From the NCBI GenBank assembly GCA_002633005.1, contig NMRA01000045.1:617668-673808 (forward strand): DNA of 56,141 bases, in the 5' to 3' direction. A model generated the notes under the pieces. That model saw only the letters and a program-made list of their open reading frames with translations, had not been told where the DNA came from and searched no databases. Each line of letters opens with the position of its first letter. Position 1 is the stretch's first letter. Positions 14,001 to 26,996 of the stretch are shown here, piece by piece. A program made the position numbers and the translations under genes. The DNA comes from Phoronis australis. Lineage: Eukaryota; Phoronida; Phoronidae.

Positions 14001-14443
14001 CACCACCAATTGCCGATATATTAACAAAAATTTGGAAAAATTTTCCAAATGTTGTTTTATAACATCTACACATTAGCTTACAGTAGATTGAAATTTCTTT
14101 ACCTCTATTTTATTGGCAAATTTGGCAAAATAAAATGTTGCCTATGCACAATATTGGGTACTCAATAAATGGTATAGAAGTACCATATAGTAGTAGTAAT
14201 TGGGCCTTTTCAGCTCAAGTCGATGTTGGTGAAGTTCTTTCACATTACAAAGAAATCAACTTATTCCTCGTTGAGTTAGCAAAGTCAGCTAAGCGCAGTA
14301 GCTTAATGAAAAGTTGCACTCATTACAGAGTTAGATTGAAAGTTACAAAATGACGGATGAACTGTATTAATTCAATGCTAAATATAAAAAAGTACTAAGA
14401 TTATAGATAAAGAACGTGTAAATAACCCCCAGTTTAAGACATA
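8078..14443. other. Non-coding, nothing recognised
   Basis: About 6.4 kb without a defensible gene. The longest frame, 11277-11687 on the minus strand (136 codons), has no motif I recognise and an AT-driven composition like its surroundings. A 21-base near-palindrome, ATTTGGAAAA and its inverse around one base, lies near 14031. Confidence 0.5.
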
Positions 14444-14670
14444 GGGTAAAACCCCATCAATTTAGGACACGATATGGTGGGCAGGTGACATTTTATTTTC
14501 TCATTCTTATTAATAAATTACATGGAGTACCAGAGTTATGTTTTACCATATCTATGTTCTGTAGCACAAACAGCTACCAACAGAATCTATTGAAAAGAAT
14601 TGTGGGAATTTACAACAGTGTTGGAAGCCCTTGAAAAATAAAAAATGCAATTCTGCTGTAATTGTTCTTG
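14444..14670 (+). repeat. Dispersed repeat family R2 (GTTTAGGACACA-type), full-looking copy
   Basis: It begins GTAAAACCCCATCAATTTAG and continues GACACGATATGGTGGGCAGG then TGACATTTTATTTTCTCATT. It ends near GAAGCCCTTGAAAAATAAAA at about 14626-14645. Copies with the same order of blocks occur at 47585-47810, a front half at 15588-15650, an inverted front half at 44303-44362, and a back half at 38408-38465. No coding capacity is seen. It looks like a non-autonomous element or part of one. Confidence 0.6.
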
Positions 14671-15587
14671 TTTGTCCACAATTGGTATTGTTGTCTGTTT
14701 GCAGTTTTGATAAGGCCAAAGTGTTCATGTCCTGGGTTAGGTTTTAGAAATTCACTAGAAGATGTCATAGTTAGGAAAGGTCCAGTTTCTATAAACTCTG
14801 TCGCCTTTACCAGTTTTGATGAAACAATTTGGATTTAAATTGGCCCAGTTAGAATGGAAAAAGTGATCACATCCAGTTCTGTTACCACAAGCAATGAGCT
14901 GTTTATTTGTCTTTAATGTTGAGCTTGACCCCAGGTGGCATAATAGTTAGTCTGATGGATATCAGCAAGTCAATACTGAATTTGTATGCAAGTCTTCAAA
15001 ATCGTTTATTTGCTAAATATTGTAATGAAGCAAAACTGATGGTAACTGGTGTTTTTACAAAGTAGTGCCTGTGATGTTAATAGTATAGTCTTGGAGAATA
15101 TTGCTATAGCAACATCATCGTTCGTTTGATAATGATCTTGATCAAAACTAGGATAATCAGTATTCAGTTGTGATTGTTTTAGTACCCATAGTCATTGCAG
15201 AGGTCATTGACACACCACTGTTCATATTCCCGTAGAAATCAAAATTAATAACCTGTTCAAATGAGGCTTTCTTTCACTAATTGGCTCGATTCTTAATCTT
15301 GTGATGGGGGCCCGATTTCTCGGTACTCGTGGCTAATGTAATCCAGGTCGAGGAAATTGTGTCCTAGGGTCTTGTAGTAAGACTAATTATCCAACATCAA
15401 ATACGATCCATTCTGCTCCTATGGGGACTGTTTAAGGATCAGTGTACAGTGCCTTTTCTGACAATATCTCTTTTTAATAGGGTGTAATTCCCTACAGAGG
15501 GCTCACTTTGGGTGTTAGAAATTCAAGGAAAAGGCTCCTTTGTCCAACCACATATCCTTAGAAAGCTTTGTAAACAAAATAATGTGG

Positions 15588-15650
15588 GGTAAAATCTCAT
15601 CAGTTTAGGACACAAAATGGCTGACAGGTGAAATTTTATTTTCTCATTTT
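15588..15650 (+). repeat. R2 repeat, front half, abutting a CCTAGTGGC element
   Basis: It matches the first 60 bases of the 14444 copy (GTAAAATCTCATCAGTTTAG, then GACACAAAATGGCTGACAGG). It runs without a gap into TATGCGCCCACATATTTATA, the left terminus of the next element. Either one element inserted into the other, or the two form a single composite. Confidence 0.6.
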
Positions 15651-16035
15651 TATGCGCCCACATATTTATATGTGGACGCATTATGCCGTCATCTCTGTCC
15701 GTCCGTCCGTCTGTCCGTCCGTCCATCCGTCCGTCCGGCGTCCGGTGCTCTATCTCCAAAACCCTTTGACATACGTTCATGAAATTTGGCACATATGTTC
15801 CATTCATGAATGGGACGGCATGTGCGAACTTTCGGACGGATCCGACTACCGGTGTGCCCCCTAGTGGCAATTTTAGTTTTTTACGCTTACCTTTGTATCT
15901 TCAAAAGTCCTGAACGGATTTTCATGAAATTTGGTATGTAGGCACCTAGTAGTGAGATGACGCTATCCTGCCGTTTTCGGATGGATTCGACATAGTTTGC
16001 GCCACCTAGTGGCCATTTTTACTGTTTTCGNGTCC
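15651..16035 (+). mobile_element. CCTAGTGGC-core element, left terminus plus A and B monomers
   Basis: The left terminus TATGCGCCCACATATTTATA contains a near-palindrome, CCACATAT / ATATGTGG around two bases. A GTCC tetranucleotide run (about 15698-15740) follows. Then come monomer A with core GTGCCCCCTAGTGGCAATTT (near 15853) and monomer B with core GCGCCACCTAGTGGCCATTT (near 15998). The copy breaks off after the B monomer, next to the only ambiguous base in the window (n at 16031). The long frames 15523-15870 minus and 15628-15864 plus are artefacts of this repeat. Confidence 0.7.
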
Positions 16036-18690
16036 AAAATCGGTGAAATTTTACTGTACTGACGGCCTGGCAGTTTTACAGTGCTGACACACATGTGGCA
16101 TTTTGCCTCGTACAGTTTCATTGTCAACCTAGTTTGTGAAGTCTTAATTCATGTTTTATCAAGTAACTTTTTAATGAAATTGTTTAACTGGCAAAAAACA
16201 AAAACTGAATTAGGGCTTTTAACCAATAGAATTGATTTCATAATATTCCTTACCCTGATATGATTCTGTTTTCGTTACCTACAAGAATGAAGAAACCGTC
16301 AGCGACAAGAAGAGAATACATTTCATTGGACTTGGTCAACCCAAAAATTGCAAATTGAAAAGGGCATGTGCACACATTACCTGTGGCTTGAGTTGGGAAC
16401 ATAAATGAAATCCCGTCTCGATAAAGAACCAATTTTACAAAATTCTAGGGACGGATGACTTGTTTGTGTACAAATGGGTACTTTTTTCGAGACCATTTGG
16501 GTGGACCATAATTTTTCAAATACATGACCCCAGTCAGAAACATAGTTGAGTACCCCCTTCCTGAGGTGGTAATTTGACCTGATGCTTGTGATGATGGAAG
16601 CTGCCTGAGAGGACGGCAATCTGCCAAAGGTTAAGGGATGAGCATTCGACTAGTCAGAATTTTATCATCACAAATTGTGTATCAACTCCAGCATATGGTG
16701 TTTTAAGTGCCCCTGATGTTCAGTTGGTGATATGCCTTAGAAATTAGGTTGGTACTTTCTGATAAGCGTCTTACATATTGGCAACAAGTGTTGGCCGAGT
16801 ATTGATCGGAAGAGTCCAAAGCGTCATTCTAATTAATGCCTGATTCCACGAGAGATGCATGGCAGAAATTACTTATTTGATTTGGTTTGCACAGCTAAGT
16901 AAATATTGGTTGTGTTAGGAATAGAAATTAACAGTACAGAGGTCCGCATTTTATCAAAAAGGTTTTTTTAGAACAAGACCTACCTATTTTCAGAAGAAAC
17001 GTAAGTAAAGTGATGTTGAGAGAGTCATGGCTCAGGTGAAATGTACTTTAAAGAACCAAACTATCCGATTTTTTGTGTGGTTTCCGTTGCCAAGAATGTA
17101 ACTTTTGAGTTTAACCGTTTTTGGATGTTAGATTATTCTTAACTTAAACCTATAGGCTATAGCACTCAAATTGTAAGTGATTTCTAAGCTTGGGATTCAA
17201 TGACAAAACCGTTACTGCTGAAGGATGAAAGAAAAAAGTTTGGATTTGTAGGTTGCCATTTGGTGTAGTTATAGCTGTGACTATCAGCCGATTGGAGAAT
17301 TGGCTCAGATCAGGTGTCTGCACACCAGGTGGAGTTACTAGTTCTTATTAATAGTGGCTTTAAACATCCTTGAAAAATCACATAGACTAATCTCAGGTTA
17401 ATGGCGACATCTCACAAATGACACATTCTATAAATAGACAACCTGGTAAAATTTCGCTAAGTGACATCATGAAACACCACAACTTGAATTAGTTGATGCG
17501 TTTCTGTGGGCTGCCGAGCAGAAGTTGCTGCAATCCACATGACTAAAATTCCACTATTTCCATTTTGGGTTACCGTCAGACCTTGTGTTTGTCAAAGAGT
17601 AGCTGCGCTCATTCATCAATCATGAATTCTGTACAGGTCTGATTGTCTTCAGCTTCAGTCTGTGTCTGATATCAGAATCTTCTTCGATATCTGCATACTG
17701 ACGGAGGAGTCGACAAGTGGAGGGAGTTGGTGGTATGAACTTTTGATACCAGTGCAAGTTTTGTGGTTGAGTTGTGACATTGATAAAGCTTGGAAAAGTT
17801 GGAATCTATACCTTGATTAATAATTACTAATTAACTTTGTCGTTAATGTTAGAATTTCAAAGAAACTAACAACCCACTATCTTCTTTTTCAGTGATTCGT
17901 GCATATTGATGTATTTCAATATATGTATCGTGTCTTAATCGCGTGCTACTTTTATGATGTATGTTATATTACTTGATGATCCTTTATTGTGTCTTTCAAA
18001 GACAGATCAATGCTCTCAGAATCTGTTGTATACCCATCAGTTCTCATCATTAGAACCTGCCAGGTCCATTTATTAGTGGTTTAATGTCGCTTCGTAAGAT
18101 ATAAATTACTCGATAATGTCGTCACAATGAAAGATGTCGGTCAAGAACTCCTCTTGTATTGAAACATGGTGATGTTTCTGTTCAAGTCAAATGATTGTGC
18201 CATTGTGATAATCTAGTGTGGAGGCTATGTTTTATGCTGGTGATAGATTATCAAGATCAGCTGTCAAAAATCTGTTTAGAACACACAAGTGAAGTAGCCT
18301 GGAATCGCTGAAAATTTCAGTTGTAACAAACTTTTCAAAATAAGTAAGCATTGGAACTGTTTATTTTTAAAAAGATACTAAACCCTGTTTTGATGATTTC
18401 AACTAACCGTCATCCAGTCACCTGCTAAGGCATCATTTGCCTCAATCTTGAAGATGAAAACAGTAAAAACTCATACTCCCTGTGTCACAAATTGGATATT
18501 ATGGTCCTTTACGGGTAGGTAATTTTGCCCCGCCACAGAATTGAGTCACTAAAAGCATGGGTCACACTTGCCCATTTTAATTAGCAGACTTTGCAAGGAG
18601 TTTCCAAATTTCCTTCCAAACTTTTAAGGGTTATTGAGGGTTTTAGAGCAACATTTTGTTTCAGGGAAGTGGATAGGAAACTTGTTTTTA
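16036..18690. other. Non-coding, nothing recognised
   Basis: About 2.6 kb with only short frames and no domain signature. The overlapping minus-strand frames at 16250-16627 do not form a protein family I know, and they lack a shared exon structure. Confidence 0.5.
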
Positions 18691-19760
18691 GTATCTGTTC
18701 ATGGACCAAAACCCGGGTTTTCAACTGCGGATGGTGCTAAGCGGGTGACTTGCACTTGTTTAGTGCCTCCTAATGGTATTTTTTGCATCTACGGCTGTAT
18801 CTCCCAATTCCCAAATCCTCTAAAGGATCTTTATTAAATTCATATGAAGTTGACAACGGACTAGATTTGGATGTGCCTGCTAGTGGCAATGTTATTTTTT
18901 CGTTGTCCTCTGTATCTTTAAAACTCCATGGCAGATTTTTATGAATCGTAATATATAAGTTTATATTACGGAGTTGACAGGTTCCCTCTTTACGGATAGA
19001 TTCGACATATGATGGCCATTTTTATTATCATGAAATTTTGCAAATGGGTTTCTTTTAAGAAGACGACAACGTCTTCTAATTTTTGGGCGGATTTGACGTG
19101 TTCTGTACCAGTTAGTGGAAATTTTAAAAATCCACAAAACAACTTGAAGGATCAGTATGAAAATTTAGAAATGTGTTCCTCAGGTGAGAATACTGAGGCA
19201 GATGTTGATTTTGACGTGTTCTGCTACTCTGGCATCCTCTGGTGCCAATTTTTATTTTTTTTGTGTTTACGGCTGACTCCTTTACTGTTTGCAAGATCTT
19301 TCTGAAATTTAGCTGATATGTTTTTATGGAGATTGCAAAAGATGAAGTCCAGTTTCAGACCAATTCAAGTACAGTTATGGTCACTTGTGGCAGTTTTTAC
19401 GTTTGTCTCTGTAACGACTGAGAGTTCCTTGATGCTTTTTCATGAAGTTGGGCAAACAAGTTTCGTCGCCTGCTTCTGTATCTGCCAAATGGCGTTCATC
19501 AATTGGCAGATGTGTTCCTACTGACAAGAGCATGGCTGGCGTGGATTTTCAAACAACTCCAACTATTGTGGTGCCCCCTAGTGACATTTTTTAATCTACA
19601 GCTGAACCTAAACCCCTTGCAAGATGTTCTTGAAATTTTGCATTTGTATTCTTATTAATTTGATTACTGCAAAGTCGACTAGGAGCAATTTTGCTACCTT
19701 TGCATTTGTTTCGACATCTTACCAAATTCCTTGATGGCTGTTCATGAAATGTGAACTTAC
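18690..19760 (+). repeat. Old, degenerate array of CCTAGTGGC-core monomers
   Basis: Successive diverged cores can be followed: TAGTGCCTCCTAATGGTATT (near 18760), GTGCCTGCTAGTGGCAATG (near 18872), a GATGGCCATTTTTATT remnant (near 19010), CCAGTTAGTGGAAATTTT (near 19107), a CTCTGGTGCCAATTTTTATT remnant (near 19237) and GGTGCCCCCTAGTGACATTT (near 19570). Linker phrases such as TTCATGAAATTTGG and TGCAAGATCTTTCTGAAATT recur between them. The spacing is about 110-150 bp. Frames 18634-18837, 19009-19305 and 19318-19524 run through this array and I do not count them as genes. Confidence 0.6.
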
Positions 19761-20001
19761 TATCACGCTGGCTATAGCACCAGGCCAGTGCCTCAACTGA
19801 ATTTTACCTATTTTCTTTCTGTCCTTTGGCGCCTGTAATTCCCTATCGTGCAAACTGCATGATGAATCTTGATTAAAGGTGTCAAAATTGACTACTGAAG
19901 AGAGCATTACTGAGTCAGACTTGCTTTGCACTCCTAGAGGCTATTTTTGAAATCAAATAGATGCTGGAATGCTGTACAGTTACCGATGGATAAAAATATA
20001 A

Positions 20002-20184
20002 AATAGTAAAACTAGTAAAGCTAAAATGACGAGTGTCAGTGCTAAAATATATTAAAATATCCCCGCATTTCGAGCGATGCATTCTTTGTACCCTTGACAA
20101 AGAGTGCATCGCTCGAAACGTGGGGGATATTTTAATATATTTTAGTTCCAATGCTCATTGTTTTAGTTTTACTAGTTTTACTAT
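20002..20184. repeat. Foldback hairpin with ~85-base imperfect arms
   Basis: The left arm (ATAGTAAAACTAGTAAAGCT and on to GAGCGATGCATTCTTTG) is matched in inverted order by the right arm (CAAAGAGTGCATCGCTCGAA and on to AGTTTTACTAGTTTTACTAT). The loop, around 20093, is only a few bases (about CCCTTGA). I count roughly a dozen mismatches over about 85 pairs. It looks like a foldback MITE or a transposon end pair. The minus-strand frame 19915-20151 lies inside it and is not a gene. Confidence 0.85.
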
Positions 20185-23100
20185 AGGCTATTTTTGAGTT
20201 CACTAGCGTTACGTGATTTAGTGGGATTGTTTAAAGTAGTGATTTTCTTTTGTACCGACTTACACCTGGTGGGTGAAAACCTCCATGTTGCTCTTGCTTT
20301 AGTTTCAAGTGAAAAAACAATTGAATGTAGTTTAAGTTGCATTCGTTTGTGGATTTTATCTTAAAATATATGCAACACTTAAATTTCTCACTAAGTGAGC
20401 ACGAGTTTCCATAGTTTCAATGCAATGATTTCCCAAAAGTAAGAGAGGTCCATCTCAGCTATTGCAGTGGTTTACATTAAATAGGTCATCTTCTGATCTG
20501 AGTGGCCTCGCTGTATAAAGATTAGTTTGGTCATAGTTCTGATGCTCTTAAGCAAGTTATTGCAAATGCGACGATGCACTATTTTGGAGGAGGGCAGATG
20601 TTGTAACTTGGGCATGATTAGTTGATGATTTTTTGGCCATCTTCACAATGAGTCATGTTAATGTCATCATCTCGTGCAAAAATTCAAATGAAACTATCTT
20701 AGCTGTGATTGGACTGATGACCGTTTTAACACCGGGGGGTGGGGGATGGGGGGGGGGCTCATTGCTTTTGTAGAGTGTCATTAATCTCCAGAAAGTAATC
20801 TTTCTACCTCTCCATCTACAAAAGAATGGTAAAGATAACTGGCAGTTTTTTGTCATTGCGCCATCTTCGGTTTGACATAGAAAAACAAACTTACTTCAGT
20901 GATAGTGTCAGGAATGTCTGACAAATCCAACCATTCCATGGCTAAAATGTTTTATTACCCAGTGATCTTTGTACCTAAATGTTGCTAGAGTGGTCCTTTC
21001 ACCAAGCAAGCATCCCCAATGACTGTTCCAATGAGGTATGTGTACTATAGTCCCACTATTTGGGGTCAAAATAATAGACAGGTGTACTTATGTAAGCTTA
21101 TAGTGTTGACTGGATTGTTTAATGTTAACCTTAATCTACTGTGTGGTTTGTTTAGTTAAATCATGCATTGCCTTTTGAAACCAAGCACCCTCACTCAGCT
21201 CAGACTGTGACCTGTTGTGTTTCTCTACTGTTATATAGCCTGGGTGTGCAGGCACTGACTCCTGAATGACACTGACCAGTATATTAATGGCATTGCTTGT
21301 AATGAGTTGGTTCATTTTTTATTAATAACTCATAGGGAGCAAATATGAGAATATAGAGTGTTTAATCAGGGAGCTCAACAGTCACACACATCAACTGCAA
21401 TGTGGAGATAAACTTATGGTAAGTCAAGTGAGATTTCCTTGTGTATGTTATGTAACTCAGTGATGTGCTGCCATGTCTGAGACAGCAAGTTAACAAAATT
21501 ACTAACAGATATTGCTGTTTAGTTCAGGCTCTGTAGTTATTTCAAATGTTTGTTGGAAGGAGATTTACCGTGTACTTGGTACAATTTCTTGCTCCATTTT
21601 TATCCCCTTCTCTGTTGTTGTCACGTAAGTTTTTGGTTAAAGCCCAGCTTTAATTAATGTGAAATGCTATGCCAAGTTTTCTACAGAACCTTTTCATTAA
21701 GTCAAGTGACATAAAACAGCGAAATACCCTGTTACTGATTTGGTTTAAAGGCTATCTACAGTAGTGTATAAATATGGTTCCTGCAACAGGGTTTATATTC
21801 TCAAGTTTGGCCTTTGTGTGTGTGTGTGTGCTTCATACCTTAATTTTAGGAACTCCTACATAGCGTGGCTGAGCCAGCCAGTGTGTGAATACTTGATCTT
21901 AGGTGATAACCATGCAGTGGCATTGGCTGTAATTCACACCTGGCACCTGCAGAGGTCAGGAACATTCTTTCTATTAGGAGTCACTTAGTCTAGTCATTTA
22001 GTCTAGAGACACATACTGGACATCAAGGAAATTTGTCTCGGTATACAAACTTATGCCTAGATTGTTGCTTCTGATGGATTTTTCTTGAGTATGTTTGTCG
22101 TGAGATATGCTTACCATGAAAGACCTTGCCTTTCATATCTAGGTTTTGGTCATGGACCCCACCCCCTTGGGGAAGGGTGAGCGAGAGGGTCAGGTAGGTG
22201 AGTACTGAGATTAGGGAAGAACTGACAATTGATATTGTGAAGCTAAGTCACCAGCTCCAGACATCATGAATACCCCGGAGGTTGAAATAGCCTCCAAAAT
22301 AAGGGGTAATCCAGGCAATAATTCCTTGGTGATTTTGTCAGGAAAAGATGTTAGGTATTTTGTATGACTGATTGCATGACGAAAGAGTGCTTGAAAATAC
22401 ATTCGGTCAGTCAACACTTAGAAGCATTTTCCTTGAACAATTTTTTGCAACAATAATGCTTTGTTCATATTTAATGCTTTTAAAGCTCCACACCATATTA
22501 AAAACACAGGTAGTGATTCAGGCTACCGACAGAAATAAAATTTAGTCTCATCTTGTTGCTTCACTCAGTTTAGAATTATTTCTGGGCTTGAACACAGTCA
22601 GACTTAGCTTTGGAAGGGCGAACATGCCTGTAAAACTGATGTTTTTAACACCAGGGTATGGCTTATTATGGCTTTGTTTTAACAGAAAACTGTTTACTAT
22701 GCAATTTCAGCTACAGATCTGTCTGTTTAAAGCGGCTGTTATTAACCCCCTTCTGTTCAAAACTACAACTTTTTATTTAAACCACTTACAGTTGTGAAAT
22801 TGGCCATAGGCCCTACTCAAATTTGAGGGAAATTTCTCAAATTTGTCATTGCTTGAGACAATGCTGTAAAAATTGGCTTGTCATGGTGGGTCAGTTTATA
22901 CCCAAGAGGAGTTTTGAATTGTTGCTATTAACCATCAGTTCTTACCCAGAAACCATATGATAGCCTTCATCCAAATTTTGGAAATGGGCCCTATTAGCTT
23001 CCTAACGGATCAAGTCGGATTTCGAAGAAGTAAATCACCAAGACTTCTGAACATGCTTAGCTGAATGTCACATCTTGAGGCAGAAATAAGATGGCCTGCC

Positions 23101-26100
23101 TTGAAATACAGCTGCCACTTTGTATATATTTTTGTTATGTCTCTTGGTGATCGGCAGTTTTACAGATTTGGATCATACCCAAATTTATGACCAGTTAGAG
23201 AAAGTGTACATAAAGTTGTAAACAGACAGCTGGCTGACAGCTAATGCAATGCCTTCAACTGATATTTCCAAACTGGCAATTTCAAAAGTAAAAAAAAATG
23301 TTGAATGCAAATGGTTAAATGTTTTGTCTTATCCAATCCTTAAGCTAAATTCTCATCAACTTTGGATAAAAATAATTGCTAAAATTATCTATTTTCTTTT
23401 TCAAGAGCTTTTGACATTGTTGGGAATGTTGTGAACTTTTGCCTGGTGATAGCTATGGCACACAAGTTGAACATGAAAAAGCATTAAGTTGGTGCTTCAT
23501 ATTTTTGTAGAAAAATGAGAAAATGCAAATACCTCTTGTCTGACACATAGGGTCCAAGATTGGTGAGACAGGCTAAGAAAGGCTACATGTAGGTCTGAGC
23601 ATGAACTATTGATTGTGGTATTTGACCATAGATTCAAGGCTATAACTTGATAGAATGTTAACTTTTTCTCTATTCAGGATGTTGATTTTTGGCAAAGTTA
23701 GCAGCACCAGGTATAGTCCCAATGTTTTCAGTTGCCCTTATGTGCGTTTTCTCTTTCCAGTTGACGATGATGGACAGATTTTCCATCAAAACATTGGAAA
23801 TTGTATATATGTAAATGTAATATGTTATCAGCAGCATCATTCTCAGTTTTCAGTGTTTGCTGTCCTCAAAGTTTAAAGTGGCAATAAACCCGCCTCCCAC
23901 CACAAAAATCAAACCTTTGATTTAGATCACTGACCATGAAGAAATTTGTCTCAAATTGTTCCTTAAAGTGGAACTTGCAGGCTAGTTCCGTATTTCTGTG
24001 ATTGCTTGGCCAAATTAGTTAGAAATACAACATTATGGCCACAATGTGAATATGTCAAGTTAGTAGGTTGAAAATTGCCAAAAATGTTATTAAGAACCAG
24101 TTTTGTGGTGAAAATGATCCAGCGCAAATCAGTGAACCATGTCCAGTAACATGACGTGATGTGGTGCAGTGGGCAGTGACACCGCATGATGCGGGTTACG
24201 TGAGCCCCTGAAGTATGTCATTTGTACAAAGGTCACTTATTTGCTGAATTTTCATAATTACAGGTTGGCAATGGATACAATTGCACTTTGTTTAGCATAG
24301 ATGATGTGCAAATAGCATTGTCGTTTAGTTCCTGCTATACATTAGCAGAGTTAGGAGCATGCAAATACAGCTTTACTTCAAATTTTTGGTGATCTCAAGG
24401 CTTCAAAAGAACTGGACTGAGTCCATTTGTGCTTCATGCCTGACGTCTCTCAGCATGTCTTTCTGTGTACTGAGCGATGGCCTGATTGAACATTTAGGAA
24501 CCGTCAGTTCTTTACAGTTTTCACTTAAGTAAGGAACAAGTTTTGGAAAATGCGATCACAATAAGTGGCCTTGGTCAGTATGCAGGTTGATAGCTGCTTT
24601 AAGTTGTGGCGTGGGCCTCTGCAGTAAAATACCGGGCATTTTCTAAAGCCCGGTTCATCCGTGGCAGCAAGTTGAGACTGGTTTCATAATGTTAAATGTT
24701 GCAGGTCAGAAGTTATTTTTTTCTTACAGAATACCAGTTTGTAGTAGCTTGGACACATTCAAAATTCTTCAATCTAATACCCTGCTTTAGTACACAAAAG
24801 ATTGTAATAACATACGGAGTCCATAATGAAAATTTTTATGCTGGGATTATGTCTGAAGTTAGACTTATTGTTGAATTGAACCTTATCAGCTGTCTGTGGT
24901 TTAGCCTAGTATCAACAGAACTATGTGATGCTGACTCAGGCAAAAAAAGTATCAGCTATTCTATTTTCTGAAAGTATTACGCTATTGTCTGACAGCTAGT
25001 AAAGTTTATTGGTTGATCGGGTCACATGACCATTCTCTTATTGTAAAATTTAACTGGAAAGATAATTGCGTTCTTGCAGAATCTTGCTACTGTGAACTTG
25101 ATCATTTTTGTAATTTAAATTGAAATCTCAGAAATACTACCACAGGTCTTTTTAATTTATTTGTTCATTTTCAGTTTTTATAATTTTTTAAATTTTTCTT
25201 GAAAATTATAAAAAAATTTTAGAATTAAGTATTAACTGATGGGATAATGAATCATTTTCAAACATCTTTTTGTTGAACAGTGCCCGAGTCATTTGAATCT
25301 GATCAGCTGTTTCTGAGACCAGAAATGCTCGTCATTTTTCTAGATTTGCTCTTTACCTGAGGATGGCTTTCTATTTAGTCACATTTACATTTCCTGGTTT
25401 GCATGATACATTAACTAATACAGTGCTGCAGTACTTGACTTTTTACTTGTTATTTCCCATACTCTTGTCAGTAGGATCTCTGACTGTTCTATAAATTGAC
25501 AACCCCACTGCTTGAAAAACAAAATTAGTGTTGTTCGAAATTATAGAATGCTTGTCGAATATGGAGACAGTAAAACATGTTACAGATGATAAAGTCTAAT
25601 AAAGTAATGCTCTGCACAGTCGCTATGGGAAACCTCTTTACTTAGTTATTTGCCCTACTCAAAATTCAAGAGTAGCAAAGCTGTGTTTTAGTAAGTTACC
25701 AAATGAATTGCAGAATCATTCGCGATTTTTTTATTTTGGTCTTTTCTTGGCATTGGTTTCACTGCAAGATTATCAGACTATGGTCTCCGCCACACTAATT
25801 TATTAAAATATTACGATTATGTAATTTTTTATGTAGATTCCACATTTGATGCTTGTTTGCATATGTAAACACCCACAGTTATTTTGATATTTTAAAATAA
25901 CAACAAAATAATTACCTACTTCTAAAGTTCTTGTTAGAGAATATATTACGACACTCCATCACTAATTTGAGGGATTTTTGAACCCTGACCAAAGATCATA
26001 ATTTGTTACATAACATATAAAAATATGGTTTCATTTGAATTGTGTGTCTGCATTCATACGATGGTTGAGAACGAATGCACCAAGTCTGAGTCACTGAACT

Positions 26101-26996
26101 GCCTTTGTGGCTTAGTGTTCACTAACAGAGCATGTCGTTAAAAAAGATAAATCCTCCATGACATTCATTATTTTGATCAATAATTTGAAATTTTGCTGTT
26201 TCAATCTCGTGCTCACGACCTGGTTTGCATTTCGTACTTAAAAAAATAATTACAGGTGGTATGGTACACATTATACCAGACGTGCGTAGGCCGCGCATGT
26301 GGGTCCATTTGCACTTATCGGCTGGAACTATTTTTGTGCTTTATTAATATATAGTTAAAACCGAGCTGAGGAGCTAGAAACCTGACTCAAGGGTTTAGCA
26401 GTGTGGCCCAGTTGGCTTATTTCGTACTTGGTTTCTTGATATTTCCTCAGTGCATGGTGTGTATACAATGAACTGTTGTCCCACTTACTGCTGGCTCCGC
26501 CTTCTGACCTGGTTAAAACGAGGTATTTGAAACCCCACGTACAAAATTAAAACATTTTAATGATAATTAAGTTAATTACGCACTGCAAATTTACTTGACA
26601 TTGCGAGTAAATGTTGAAATTAGCAATCATGGTTAAGGCATGTATAAATTATATTTACCGAAAACAAATTTTCGTTGAATAATTAATCGTAGGCCTTGAG
26701 ACCTTCACCGCTCATGACCTTAAATCAACCTTTTCTGGGCTTCGGCAATTTGGACTTAGGAACACAAGTTCTCAATAGCATGGTAGATTTCGCTGAAACT
26801 TTCCAAACTCAATAGTTTTTGCATAATGTAACAAAGACGAATACCACTGCTATTTTTACAAAAATGTCTTCCATTTTCCGAGTCGATGTCATAGAAACCA
26901 AACTAAGAGACTTATCAACTGATAACTGGTGAAGTTATCATTTTAAAAAGTTTTCATCAAAATCGTCTAAGGCGTTATTTTGCAATGGATGTACCT
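20185..26996. other. Non-coding, nothing recognised
   Basis: About 6.8 kb of AT-rich DNA. A G-rich run on plus (20734-20758) could form a G-quadruplex. A short tRNA-like A-box/B-box pair near 24157-24205 is too weak to call. No exon chain or RNA gene was found. Confidence 0.5.

Noticed and set aside
15523-15870. 115-codon minus frame and 78-codon plus frame
   Set aside because: They are generated by the GTCC run and monomers of the CCTAGTGGC-core element; equivalent frames appear in the related copy at 42638-42826.
24155-24210. Possible tRNA gene (GGTGCAGTGGGCAG ... GCGGGTTACGTGAGCCCC)
   Set aside because: The A-to-B box spacing is too short and no acceptor or anticodon stem forms; at best a worn SINE fragment.
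26095-26415. tRNA-like boxes (GTGGCTTAGTG..., GTGTGGCCCAGTTGGC...)
   Set aside because: No matching B boxes at the proper distance and no cloverleaf could be drawn.
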